A program made the translations under genes and the position numbers. From the NCBI RefSeq assembly GCF_000203815.1, contig NW_004457639.1, forward strand, positions 620,001-684,000: a stretch of DNA of 64,000 bases, in the 5' to 3' direction. Below the pieces are notes generated by a model. That model ran no database searches. It had not been told where the DNA came from and worked only from the letters and a program-made list of their open reading frames with translations. The stretch comes from Cavenderia fasciculata (lineage: Eukaryota > Evosea > Eumycetozoa > Acytosteliales > Cavenderiaceae). Shown here piece after piece: positions 21,601-34,000 of this stretch (position 1 is the first letter of the stretch; every line of letters starts with the position of its first letter).

Positions 21601-23933
21601 CAGAATCAAAATCAATTTTTGAAATTGAAAAAGAGTGAAGTGGTGAATTGAACAAACACTTCTCTCTCCCCACCTCTACTCTTTTTGTCAAAAAAAAAAA
21701 TCTTATCTCATACCACCACGACCAACACACCCACCCTCCTCCTACTACTCTCAAAGTTATAAATAATTATTTATTTATAAAAAAAAAAAAAGAGACAAGG
21801 AAAATAAGATTAATAGAAAGGAAAGAATCAATCTTTGATAACCCTTTCCGACTTTTTTGGTACACACGCCCTCAAAAAAAGTTATTTTTAATTTACCATC
21901 ATTCGTTGCAAGCAAGTTTAAAAATAATTTTTATTTTTTCATTCATGCAGTTCAAGTAAAAAGAAGTAATTAATATAATATAGACATCAGTCCACAGATA
22001 TGATTGATCAATAGTACTCTACTTGCACACACATACACACACCTAACACACAAAGTAGTAAATATATTTATTTTATTATTAGTTTTACCAGTCAGCGGGG
22101 GTCATTGTTTTTTTTTTAGACTTCCTTTTTTTATGGGCATATTACTTTAAAATCTAAAAAAAAAAAGGTAGATTACCACTGGTTGTTGTTATTTTTTATC
22201 TCATGGTACACATACCTTGTTTTTTGATAAAATACAATAATTATTTATTCTAGTCTAGCCATCTTCATCTTCATCTTCATCATCATCATCATCATCATCG
22301 ACCATCATTATCAAATAATCCCAAAAACCTTTGATTTATTAATATCTTTCTTTTTTTAAATAATAATAATAATAATTATTAGTATATTAAATTTTAGGTA
22401 AGAAAAGATATTTATATCATTATCATTATCATCCCGACACACGACACGATGACTACTACTACTACTACGACAAAAACTAGTTTGGATATTATTTGTTTTT
22501 GTTTGTTTGTTTGTTAGTTAGTTTGTTTTTCCCGATCTATGTTGTAGTCAAAAAGTTGGAGATCTTCTCTTTGGCCGATAATTAAAATAGATTTAGTTAC
22601 TCTTATATATTATTTATATATTATTTATATTATTATTTATATATATAAATAACATCATCTAAATATATATTGCAAGCCAAAAAGGGAGGATAGATCCTAC
22701 CAACCATTGTACCGACTCACCACACTCACTCACTATTCATTCATTCATAGTTTAAAGTTTATAAATATATAATCCTACTCTGATAGAGAGTGGGAATATT
22801 GAACCGTTCCCATTTTATACATCTATGTATCTGTCTGTCTATCTATATATCTATCCTTTTTCTTTTTCCTTGTCCTCTTTCTCCATTTACACTTTCGTCA
22901 TATTACCAGACAACACACGCTCACTACACTCAAAGTCACAAATAATTTAAAAATTCGAGATTCCAAGATCTTGGATTTTTTCCTCCTCCCAACAACAAAT
23001 AATAATATTACCACTATAATTATTTATTTATAACACATTTTCAGTTTTAAAAGAATAATTTCATAATTCTATTTTTTGTTTGTTTTAAAAAAAAAAAAAA
23101 AAGTGTAAATATATTAAAACTTAAACCTAAACTCTTGATTATTTGGGAGACATTTGTGTTTAAACACAATCCAAAAATCTTGATTTCACTTTCCTTCATT
23201 TCCTTCCTTTCCCTCTTTTTTTTTTTTGTTTGGGTCATTGTAATTCGTATCACCCCCTAAAATCAAAAAAACAAAAAAACAACCAACATATTACCCCCTA
23301 ACTTTGTTCCAACCACCTCTCTTGTCTTGTCAATTTCATCATATACACATGATGATCGTTGTTGTTGTTGTTGTTGTGGTGGTCGTTCTACCATTCCACC
23401 ATCACCATCGTTCTTTTTTGAATATATCAGGCTAGTTTTTGTGTACTGGTCACAATTACACATCGTCATCATCATATCGCGCATCAGTCACACTCTCACT
23501 TTTAAACAACAACAACGACGACGATCCAACTTTTAGAATCCACTCACCCCCAAATCGAGAACCTCGCAACGGGGATTGATTGATCACATTTCATATGGAA
23601 TTTTTAAACAACAATTTGGATTTAAATGTGTCTAACACACAAACTAATATACATTTTTTCTTTTCTCTCTCTCTCTCTCTTATTGTTAATATATTTATTT
23701 TTAGACATTACCACTAAAATTCAAATCCAAATCCAAATCCAATCCGATACACACTTATACATACACGCATAGAAGAGATATATATATATAAATATATATT
23801 TAATGAACTTTAATTATATTTGTGATTTTTCAAAAACATTTAAACATTTTTGAAAGCGCGCTCCTACATATATACCAATCGACCAATCTCAAAACACCAC
23901 ATTCACCACCGACCGAGTCAAATCAATCAAAAA
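18668..23933. other. 5.3 kb gene-free region upstream of MEF2-type gene
   Basis: The longest gene-free stretch in the window. It is A/T-rich, with islands of ordinary composition at 19190-19560 and 20220-21100. On the plus strand it repeatedly shows C-rich, G-poor motifs: CACACCCCC (19670), TCACCCCCG (20308), ACACCCAC (20879), CACACCCACC (21727), CACACACC (22034) and TCACCCCC (23254, 23549). The ORFs at 19132-19417 overlap on both strands and look like chance. A (TATA)-rich tract lies at 19741-19800. The block may be a long regulatory region plus 5' leader of the MADS-box gene; unseen non-coding RNAs are possible. Confidence 0.4.
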
Positions 23934-25502
23934 ATGGGTAGAAAAAAGATTAAAATGCAAAAGATTCTTGACGAGAGAAACCGCCAAGTAACTTTTACCA
24001 AGAGAAAGAATGGATTGATCAAAAAGGCAATGGAGTTGGCACTCCTGTGTGACTCGTCAGTCACCCTTTTCATTGTAAATAATTCGACCAATGCCAAAGA
24101 AAAATATTTCCAATATGTTAGTTCAGACTTGGAACTCCCACTCACTTCAATACCTGATGAAGGTCCAGAAGTTTCTCAATTTTATGTAAATGATGATGTA
24201 TGTATAAAAAACAAAATGAAAGATGGAAATTGGAATAAACATTAATTGTTTCTTTTATAGTATGTTTTATTTAATAAAAATGGAGGTGATGTTGATCATC
24301 ATTCAAATGAAGAATCACCAAATGGATCACCAAAATTACAAACTACTACACATTCTAGAAACCATCATCAACATCATCATCATAATCATACCGCGACTGC
24401 ACCTGTTGCCAATAATACTGCAGCTGTTACGACTACTACCACCACTACGACTTCGACTGCTACGACTGCTGCTGCGACACCAAACACCATTTCATCATCC
24501 AATTCACCAGTTTTAACCTCTTCAACTCCAACCTCACCACAACAAACGACCCCACCACTCAAGGCAATTTCCAAACAACAACCAAATAATAATAACAATA
24601 ATAATAATAATAATAATGTACATCATCCATATAAATCACCAAATCATAAACCATCACCATCGGTTGTTCAACAAGTCCAACAACAGCAACAAGTTCAACA
24701 ACAACAACAACAACAACAACAATCATATCAACAACAATTACACCAAGTTCAACAACCACCATTACAAACCAATCGATTTACATTACCACCACTTGCCAGT
24801 GCTGCTACTGCAGTCGTAGGTCAACCACCTAGATCATCATCGTCGGCAGAGGATTCTTCAGATGGCGATGACACAGACTGTCATTCCACCATTAGAAAGC
24901 ATCAACAAGTAGTCCCACAAACCAGCCATTTTGATAGTGCACAAGCCACCCAAGCTCTATTATCTCTTACGCATCACATTTTCTCTTCACCACCTTTAGA
25001 ATCAATTTCATTATCCAATTCTCCAAATACTTCACCAAGACAACAACAACAACAACAACAATTATTACAACAACAACAACAATTACATTATCAACAACAA
25101 CAACAACAATCGGCATCATCACCATCATTATCATCATTATCATCAAATACCAAAAGTCAATTAAATATTCAACCAACCTCATCCACCATACCAAAATTAG
25201 TTAAACATGATTCCATCAAAAATCTTTTAAATAATAGTGGTGATTCCATAAACACTCAACAACAACAATATGAATATCAACATCAACAACAACAACAACC
25301 ATCATTTCATTTACCATCCCATCATCCACAACAACCATCCACTTTATTACCAAAATTAGATACTTTATATGATCGTTCACTTTTCCCAAATAATTTAAAT
25401 AATCAAAATAATCAAAATAATAATAATAACGGTACCAATAATAATAGTAGTAATTATCATCATCATAGCAATAGTAGCAGGAAATATGAAGTCAATGTAT
25501 AA
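23934..25502 (+). CDS. mef2A: MADS-box transcription factor, MEF2 type
   Basis: Exons 23934-24197 and 24261-25502 join in phase to 501 residues. The N-terminus is a MADS domain of the MEF2 class (MGRKKIKMQKILDERNRQVT, then FTKRKNGLIKKAMELALLCD and a beta-strand segment), binding A/T-rich CArG-like DNA as a dimer. The typical MEF2 extension is less clear. The rest is low-complexity: His runs, Thr/Ala-rich, then long Gln and Asn runs, usual for dictyostelid activators. The start follows an AAAA stretch and lies at the domain boundary, as in the family. The second exon lacks an early Met but is open to a clear stop. D. discoideum has a mef2A gene; orthology is inferred from the domain class only. 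Confidence 0.8.
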
Positions 25503-25882
25503 AGTAAAAGATATAAATATAATAATTAACCATGATCATTATTTGTTGATAATTAAATAAATAAATAATAAATGGTTTATCCGTTTTTTTTTCGTATATA
25601 AATATATATATAAGTACTTAGTATTATTATTATTATTATTAATGGTATTAATACTAATATCTTCGGGTTTGGATACTCTCCGATCTTTTCGAAAATTCGC
25701 TGGACCTTTTTTTGTTTATTTTTTCTTTTTCTCAGCGTTTCACACCTTGTCCTCTCTTCGCACTTTTAAGATCGGTTCAAGAAAGTATTTTTAATTTATA
25801 TATCTCTTTATCTATATCTTTCTTTCTTTCTTTTCTTTGTATATATAGTTTTTGTTTTTTATTAATAGATAGATAGATAGTT
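25503..25882. promoter_or_regulatory. Spacer and promoter side of the type I membrane protein gene
   Basis: A 380 bp spacer with a TATATAAATATATATATA tract near 25596, an ATT run near 25621-25640, pyrimidine-rich DNA, and GATA repeats (25866-25880) directly before the ATG at 25883. No gene is seen. Confidence 0.4.
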
Positions 25883-27559
25883 ATGGTATCATTTATTCAT
25901 TTATTCATAGTATTAGTGGTTATAATACAGTCATCGACAGGTGTACAATCACAGCAGACAGTTTCAATAGTCAATTGGAATTCAACTATTGATTGTACAT
26001 CACCACAAACATTTACATGTAACTTTAATAATAATGAATCTTGGATTGGAGGGTTGGTACCTGGTGTCAATCAGACTGCTGTGATTGACTATTCAAATCA
26101 GACGACGTCGATGCAATCGACTCAGTATATATTCATCAACTCTAATCTAACGATTGTATCGTTGCAAGTGATTGGTGATAAGAGCGAGTCGATTAACCTT
26201 GCTTTACAACCAAGCGACAATTATACGTTGGCTGTGAATGTTACGCAGTCGTTGGAGTTGGTCAGCTCGGCCATCTTGTTGAACGACACCAATGTGGTGG
26301 TGGCTGGTGCTGTCACTCTTGGTCGAATGGGTGTGTTGCATGTTGGAAAGAGCTCGACACTGTACACACAGTCTTTTAACGGGTCGTCGTCAGGCTCGGT
26401 CTTGGTGTTGGGCATGTTTAGCGACGTCGACGTGCAGTCGACTGGCTCGGTTGTCACGGCTGTCTCTGGGTTCTCTGTTGAGTCGTTTACAAGCGCCAAT
26501 AACGCGACCCTTGTAGTTGGAGGCGTAGTATTTATTGGAGAGGCGCAGACCAAGGGTATGATCGAGTTGATTGGCAACTCGAGTACCGCCGCCTGCACAG
26601 TTGGTATTGGCGCCAACTCGAATGTGATGCAGCTCGTGTCAAGTGCGAGTGCCAACACATCGGTCTTTATCACGTTGGAGGACGGCACGATGATTGGCAA
26701 CTTGTCAATTGGCCAGCAGTCTTCAATTGAGATTAACGGTGTCGTCACGGTCGAGTCATCCGTGCTACTCAACAACACTGACATTTTAATCAACACTCAA
26801 TCACAACTCGTGCTCAACGGCCCGACCAACCTGGGAGAGACGGGTGGCATCAATGTGGAGGGTGACTTTGCCATCACACATCCTCTCCAACTCGGCAGCG
26901 TGGGTCTAGTCGTCCGCGGATCCAACACGAATGTCATGCTCGCCAACACACAGATTCAAGGCAACATCTACCACGAGAATGGTACCATCACAGCCAACCA
27001 AACACAAATCACCAATGGATGCTACTCACACAGCGACGGTGTGCTCTATATCCAGGCACAGGGCAACCAAATCGTCATCAGCTGCTACCAACAGACACAA
27101 ACCACCGCACAACTTTGGATGGCCAACATCCAAGACCAAAACACCTCACCCTACATCCTCGCAGAGTCGGTCGATCTCCGCGGCCAACTCCTCTTTTCCG
27201 TCCAAGATGATGCCCTCACCCCCACATTTTCCAGCAAGCTCATTAGCACTGGCACCATTGTAGGTCAGTTTAGTGTGACCGATGCACTCAACGGCGAAAT
27301 CTCCAAAAAGGACTATGCCATCAACACTGTACAGGTCTCTGAACAAGTCTACAATGTCGAGATTGATTTCTCCAAAGAAAATACCAAACCAAAGGCTCCC
27401 CTCTGGAAAATCTTTTTAATCATCATTGGTGCCATCGGTGGTCTCTTTATATTCTCATACTTTTTAATTAAACTAACTCGTTATATTAAAGCAAGACGAG
27501 CAGCATCATCATCGACTGATGGTAATATTAATAATAATTATCAATATTCTCAACTTTAA
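25883..27559 (+). CDS. Secreted type I membrane protein, beta-helix-like ectodomain
   Basis: Single exon, 558 residues. A signal peptide (MVSFIHLFIVLVVIIQSSTG) is followed by an opening unit NESWIGGLVPGVNQTAVIDY, of the 'W.gG.vP....V.I' kind seen at the start of parallel beta-helix surface proteins. About 400 residues of short strand-turn repeats follow (LELVSSAILLNDTNVVVAG, then VTLGRMGVLHVGKSSTL), with more than fifteen N-glycosylation sequons. Near residue 510 there is one TM helix (IFLIIIGAIGGLFIFSYFLI), then a basic stop-transfer and a short Asn-rich tail. No catalytic residues are recognised. A cell-surface adhesion or matrix role is only inference. The middle (26.2-27.3 kb) is much richer in G+C than the ends and the neighbours. 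Confidence 0.65.
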   Translation: MVSFIHLFIVLVVIIQSSTGVQSQQTVSIVNWNSTIDCTSPQTFTCNFNNNESWIGGLVPGVNQTAVIDYSNQTTSMQSTQYIFINSNLTIVSLQVIGDKSESINLALQPSDNYTLAVNVTQSLELVSSAILLNDTNVVVAGAVTLGRMGVLHVGKSSTLYTQSFNGSSSGSVLVLGMFSDVDVQSTGSVVTAVSGFSVESFTSANNATLVVGGVVFIGEAQTKGMIELIGNSSTAACTVGIGANSNVMQLVSSASANTSVFITLEDGTMIGNLSIGQQSSIEINGVVTVESSVLLNNTDILINTQSQLVLNGPTNLGETGGINVEGDFAITHPLQLGSVGLVVRGSNTNVMLANTQIQGNIYHENGTITANQTQITNGCYSHSDGVLYIQAQGNQIVISCYQQTQTTAQLWMANIQDQNTSPYILAESVDLRGQLLFSVQDDALTPTFSSKLISTGTIVGQFSVTDALNGEISKKDYAINTVQVSEQVYNVEIDFSKENTKPKAPLWKIFLIIIGAIGGLFIFSYFLIKLTRYIKARRAASSSTDGNINNNYQYSQL

Positions 27560-28019
27560 AAAGAACAAAAGAATAAATTATTTATATTTGATCCGTCTCT
27601 ACTATTATATATTTAATATCCGAGAGAGCGACGAGTTTTAAAAAACTCCTCGGAGAAGAAACTTCTACAGAGAATGAGATTTTAATTTTCGTGAGACTTT
27701 ACTGGTTTTTTTGGTCATAGACACTTTTACCTCATTAAGTGTTTATTACCCACCCATCATTCATTATACTTGTTATACATCTATCTATCTATCTTCTTTT
27801 TGTCAATCATTTTTTATTTTCTATATTTATATAAATATATATATTTACAAAGAGAAATAGAGAGAGAGAGAGAGAGAGAAAAGAGAAGAGTTTGAAAGGA
27901 GAGATTGTTGGTTGTGATTACAACCCAGGTTTACTATATCAATCAATCATCAATCGATCAATCAATCTCTGATTCTTCTTCTTCTTCTTAGATATTTATT
28001 ATATATTATATATCGGAAG
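27560..28019. promoter_or_regulatory. Spacer and leader of the BEACH gene
   Basis: A 460 bp spacer with a (GA)n run at 27855-27880, TATC repeats near 27780-27793 and a CAATCAATCAAT-type tract near 27937-27970. It presumably holds the promoter and leader of the large downstream gene. No ORF is supported. Confidence 0.4.
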
Positions 28020-31000
28020 ATGACATCATTAAAACAATCAACATCAAACTTTGGACAACAAGGTCAACAACAAACAACAATGTCATCGTCAACAACAACA
28101 ACAAATACGACTAATACTACTACTACGACACCTATTAATCAACCTTTACAAGGATCACATTCATCATCATCTTCATTGTTGTCATCACCACCATCACTGT
28201 CATCAATATCAACCTCTTTGAATAACAATAACAACAATACAGTAAGACTATTATGGAATTCATATGTACAGACGGTTGTCTATCAAGAGTCATTGTTTAC
28301 ATTGGTTGACTTTTTAAAGTTGTTTACTACTACCTACCAAGACACACCCAGACACTTGTTGTCATTGTCATTTGGCTCACCTCTTGGAGATATTACCAGA
28401 ATACTCTCTAAACATCTAATACAAGAACTCAACTCTGCAAGTTTAAATAATAATCGTAATACTACCACCTCTTCACAACAACAACAACAACAACAAATTA
28501 TCAATAATGGAAACAATGGGAATATTGGTGGTACAAGTGGAAGTTATTATAATGGTAGTCAAAGTAGACAATTATTACAACAATCATCTACTAGTAATAA
28601 TAATAATAATAATAACATTGGTAATAATAATAATAGTGGTGGTGTTGGGAATGGGATATTTAACTATTTGAGTGGATATTCATTGGCAGGGGAAGCACCA
28701 TTGTTATTGTTGGCATTGGATATATTGACAAGACACAGTTGTGAGGGAGTACCCATCTCTTTGGTAAAGTTGATTGCTGTGTTGCTCAACAAGATCATAA
28801 CATCGACATCTTCACCCCTCCCATACAATACACCACCCATTGCAACTATCCCTACCACTATTAATAGTAGTAGCACAACATCATCATCATCGGCATTGTT
28901 ACCAACAATGTCAACCTTTAACCCATTAATGGGACAACGAAACCTTTCATCTAAAATTAGTGTAAATATTCCATCTTTTCCAACCATCAATAGTTATTTC
29001 TTCCTTCCTCCACTCCCACCTTCTATCTATAACGATCAAAGTGTACAAAAACAATCACCTCTACCACAAACCAATAATAATAATAATGTAACATCGGCAT
29101 CTTCACCAACCTTTACCACAGAGGTAGAGATTACTACTACATCATCTTTAAATCATGAAATGGAGATTAAACCAATTGGGGGAGATCAAACATCATCATC
29201 ATCTGCATCATCAACATCATCAACACCACTTACCAATAGTCTTACATCAATTCCAGCATCGATTGGAATGGTTGATGATTCTTCCTCATCCTCCAACAAC
29301 AACAATAATAATAATAATATTGTACAACAACAATGGAAAACAACAAATGATCTTTCACCAACTGTTAATATTTGTTTTCAACTTTTAAAGATCCTTGGAA
29401 ACATTATCAAAGATCAACAAATACTCTATGAATTACTCATTTCCGATAGTGGAAACTATCTAGAACTATTGACCGATATCCTAACTCATCAATCAACTGA
29501 TCCAACATTTTCAATCATTCAAATTCAAATCGTTAGAATATTTGCTCAAATAATGTCAACTTGTTGTATATCATCAGATTCTATGAGTTTTATTCATGAC
29601 AAGGTAAGTAAAGGAAAAAATATTAGTATTTATTATTATTATTATTATTTCTTTTTCTAACCTTTTTTTTCTATTTAGAAAATAATTGAAAAATTATTAA
29701 ATGTATTAAATATAATTGGTGAAAGAGGAGATAAAAAGAATATATCAATTTCAATTTTAATTGAATTGTCTCAAGTTATAATCTATACGATCAAATCATC
29801 ATCTAGATTAATGGTATCTCTACATGATGATTTTGATACCAACAATGGATACAGTATTCTTTTAAATACTTTTGTACACATTGCAGATAATGGAACACTA
29901 AAAAACAAATTGGATATTATCAATGTTGCTTGTAATTTATTATTTATATCTCTAAGAAAGGAGTTTTTAATTGATTCTGATTCAATTTATCAACCAAGTA
30001 AATATACAAAAAAAAGAAACATACAAAATCTTTATTAATTTTTATTTTAATTTTTCTATAGATAATATAGCAAAAACAAGTTTAAAAATATTTAATATAT
30101 TTTTAAATGTATTTACAATAACAAAGAGTGAAGAGACAAAGACAGAATTATTAAAATGTATGAAAGGAATATTTTATCTTAGTTTATTTAATGATTCCTA
30201 TAGTGATGTTGATACGGCCACCGATGACAATATCGGTGTATTCCATCAGCTAGAACCATTCCAAATCTTTTTCACTCAGTTTGACAATCTAAACATTCAC
30301 AATCGTAAACTCATTTTGGAAATGATGGACGAGCTTTTATTAAAGAATCAAATCAAACGATCGGAAATATTCAACTATGTATCACTGTTTAATAGTAAAC
30401 TACCTAGTACCATTCTATTAGTCTTTCAACATTTGACCGATCTATTGGCAAAATCAAAAATCAACAAGGAGATTTTAAAAGAAGCAGGTTTCATCAAGAT
30501 CCTCTGCGACTATTTGTCCAAACAAAACAAACTTGCATTCTTTCAAGTGTTGATGGAACGATCGGATGAATTACAACTTTGTATCCAACTCATCCCTGGA
30601 AAACATTTCCAACAGTCCAACAACAAACTGTTTGTCCTCTACCGTATCATTACAAGCGCACTCAATCTCTTGCTCGAATTCTTTTCGTCTTCACCCGATG
30701 TACAAAATATCTTTGTCGAAAAACATGGTGGTCTTAGATTACTCTATGGTCTCTTGCACGATGAATGTCTTATTCAACCTGCATTGCAAGTACTATCGAA
30801 TCTTGCCATTGGCAAATTACGTATAGAATCTAAAATCATTAAAGATTTAATTGCAAAATTACAATCAAGTGGTGGTATTGCAAGTTTGGATTCTGAAATC
30901 CTAACACAACGCAAACATATATTGGCGGCAATGTGTTTTATATTTCATAATAATCATGCTGCCAAAATGACATTTAAAGAAGCTGGTGGTTTTACTTGGT

Positions 31001-34000
31001 GTGTTTCCATTTTAGATGGAATTGGTCGTTGTGTTAAATCTAGTAATCAAGATATCAAAATCAAATCAAATTCAAACAACAATGAAATCTTTTTCTTTTT
31101 AAAAGTTTTAATTGATACTTTATCTGCTGTAATGAAAAAGTAAATGAAAATAGAAAAAAAAAATAAGAAATAATAGAGATTATTAATATTAACTATATCT
31201 ATTTTATTTTTTATTATTAGTAATCCAATGAATCAAATTTATTTTAAAGAACATATACCAACATTATCAAATACATTAAAGGCATGTGGATATATGGAAG
31301 GACTTTATTCAGCATCTTTATGTGACAGTTTATTGAATATGGCTGTTTCAGGAAGTTGGCCACCATCATGTGAACAACATTCACTTGAAGAAGGATCACT
31401 CCTTTCCATCTATTCACCAATCTCTTCATTTTTCCCAACCAATTCGCCTCTAAACATTTCTCCCAATGCAACCATTGAAAAATTACCATTCTTGGAACAA
31501 GAATATTTAGATAGTCCAATAATTGATAGTAATAATAATAATAATAATAATTTTGAACCATTACAATTAAATAGTAATGATAATTTAGATTCTTCTTCAA
31601 CAATGATGTCACCAAATAGAAAAGGTCGTACGAGATCATATACAAATGATTTTTCAAGATTATCTTCAAGTACTGCAACAACAACAATTTTTGCAAATGG
31701 ATCAAATCATCATTCTGGAGCAACTATTGATCATAGCAGAATGATTAATCATAACAATCTAACTCAATCATCATTGGATTTGGCAGCTGAATCTAGAGGT
31801 TCGAATACTATTCAAGTCATGTCTTCGTTTTCAAGGCTGCCAGAGAAATCATCGTTACATCTTGCTCAAGATCGTTATCAATCATGTCAATCGTGTCGTG
31901 AATCGCTGATGATTGAAAACCCAGAGATATTTAGACTTATCATTCGTTTGATGGGTGGTAGTGAAGAGGATATACTAAAGATTGAAACAAAATCATCTTG
32001 TTACATCTTGCGTGAAATCATATTCCTTGCTTCCCTCTCTCTTACAAATCAAAAGAAATTATCATCTTTTCTTATTGATATTGTAGATTATCTTAGACCA
32101 CTTTTAATTTCAAATAATACTTTAAAAAAGAAATCTGATTTATTAAAGTAAGAAAAAAAAATAGAAAGAAATTGAAAAGATAGAATATAATATTAATATT
32201 AATATTTTTATTTATTTCTTTTAGACCATTAATATTAGAATTAATTCAATCATTGGGATCACATTCATTATCATTGGCAGAATTTAGAAAATATTTTGAA
32301 TTGTTAAGGGTTCGAGATTATCCTTTGGATTTATTAAATCTTTTAGGAAAAATATCCAATCGAGATAATATACCAACCTATTATGCAGAATTTTCAAATA
32401 GTGCATTGGAATGTATAGATTTCCCATCTTGGGGTGAAAAATCATGGCCACCACTCAAAGGTTATGGTATTTCTTTATGGTTTAGATACACTCAACCTAC
32501 TTTAAAAATTAGTATGAAATACAAAAAAAAAAGAAAAAGAAGTAAAAAAATAATATTAATCTTTTATTTTTTTTTCTTTTATTTTTATTTAGATAAATCA
32601 TCAATATTTTTATTATCAATTGAAGGAATAATAATTGGATCAAAAGATAAAAGTTGTGAAAGTCAATTACAATTGGACAAGGGAGTATTGACGTATAGAA
32701 TCATTCACAATGGTACAGTGGTAGAACAATTTAGTTTTTCAGAGTTTACCTTTGAACCCGATCAATTCTATCATCTATGTCTAACACATACTGGCAGTCA
32801 AATCGGTCAAAAGAAGAGTCCCATCAAATTATTTGTCAATGGATGTTGTAGAAGTCAATATGTATTGTCGTATCCAAAGACTCAACAAATGACCCTATGT
32901 GTTAGATTTGGTGGTCCAAATGCTGCATCCTATTTCCAAGACTATAGTATGGTTAAAACAAATTGGCATCTTGGTAATGCTTACTTTTTCGAAGATTTAC
33001 CAAGCGAAAAAGAAATCTTTTATCTCTATCTATTGGGTCCTGATCATTTTAGAGGTTTAAAAGTTGATATTTCTTCAATTGAAAATATTAGACCCTACAT
33101 GGATAAAACTACTAGTATGTAAAAAAAAAAAAAAAAAGGAAAAGAAATATATTTAATCAATTAATAACTAATTTGTATTTTATTTATTTTAATTTAGAAT
33201 TACATCCATTATTAATTGAACATTTATTAAATCCAACAATGATTCATTTATTTAGTTTACATGATAAGATTGTATCAATCTTTTCAGCCAAATGTTTATA
33301 TGTAACCAAATCACATAGAATTATGAACAAGTCAGAGGCCATTACACATGTCAGTGCACAACCACAACAAGCATTGAATGATTCATCGACATCTTCATCT
33401 ATTCGTCGTAGTTCAAGTATGAGTGAAAAGAGTTTTACAGAAAGTCTATCAGAACGATCAAGTATATATAGTAGTAATGGTGGTGGTAGTATTGATAGTA
33501 ATAGTAGAAATTCAATTAGTAGACGTGATAGTAAAAGTTTACTTACCGATAGAGATTCTATTACACAATCTATTGGTTCTGCTATAACTCATCAACATCA
33601 TCAACATCATCAACAACAACAACAAAGATTGTCAAGTAGTTCATTTATACAACAATCTTCTCTACTTCCACCACTTCCACCTAGTTCTACTCCAACTCCT
33701 CAACAATCAATTGTAAATAATACATTATCGATTTTACAAACTGGATTACCACTACCATTACCATATGGTGTGATATCACAACGTAGTTTGGGTGATTTGG
33801 TATCAGATTCTGGTGGTGTATCGGTGATTATTTACTTGATTGCTGTTTCAAGTGACAAAGAGTACCAAAAATCAGCACTACGTCTACTCCAATCAATTGT
33901 TCAAAACAATCAACAGAATATCAAAGACATGAAAGATATTTATGGATATCAATTGGTTTCCCATATTATTAGAAAGAATAATTGGACATTGGATGATGGA

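Noticed and set aside
23850-23933. Upstream Met that would extend the MADS-box protein by 28 residues
   Set aside because: MEF2-type proteins start at the MADS domain with MGRKK; the upstream part is leader-like.
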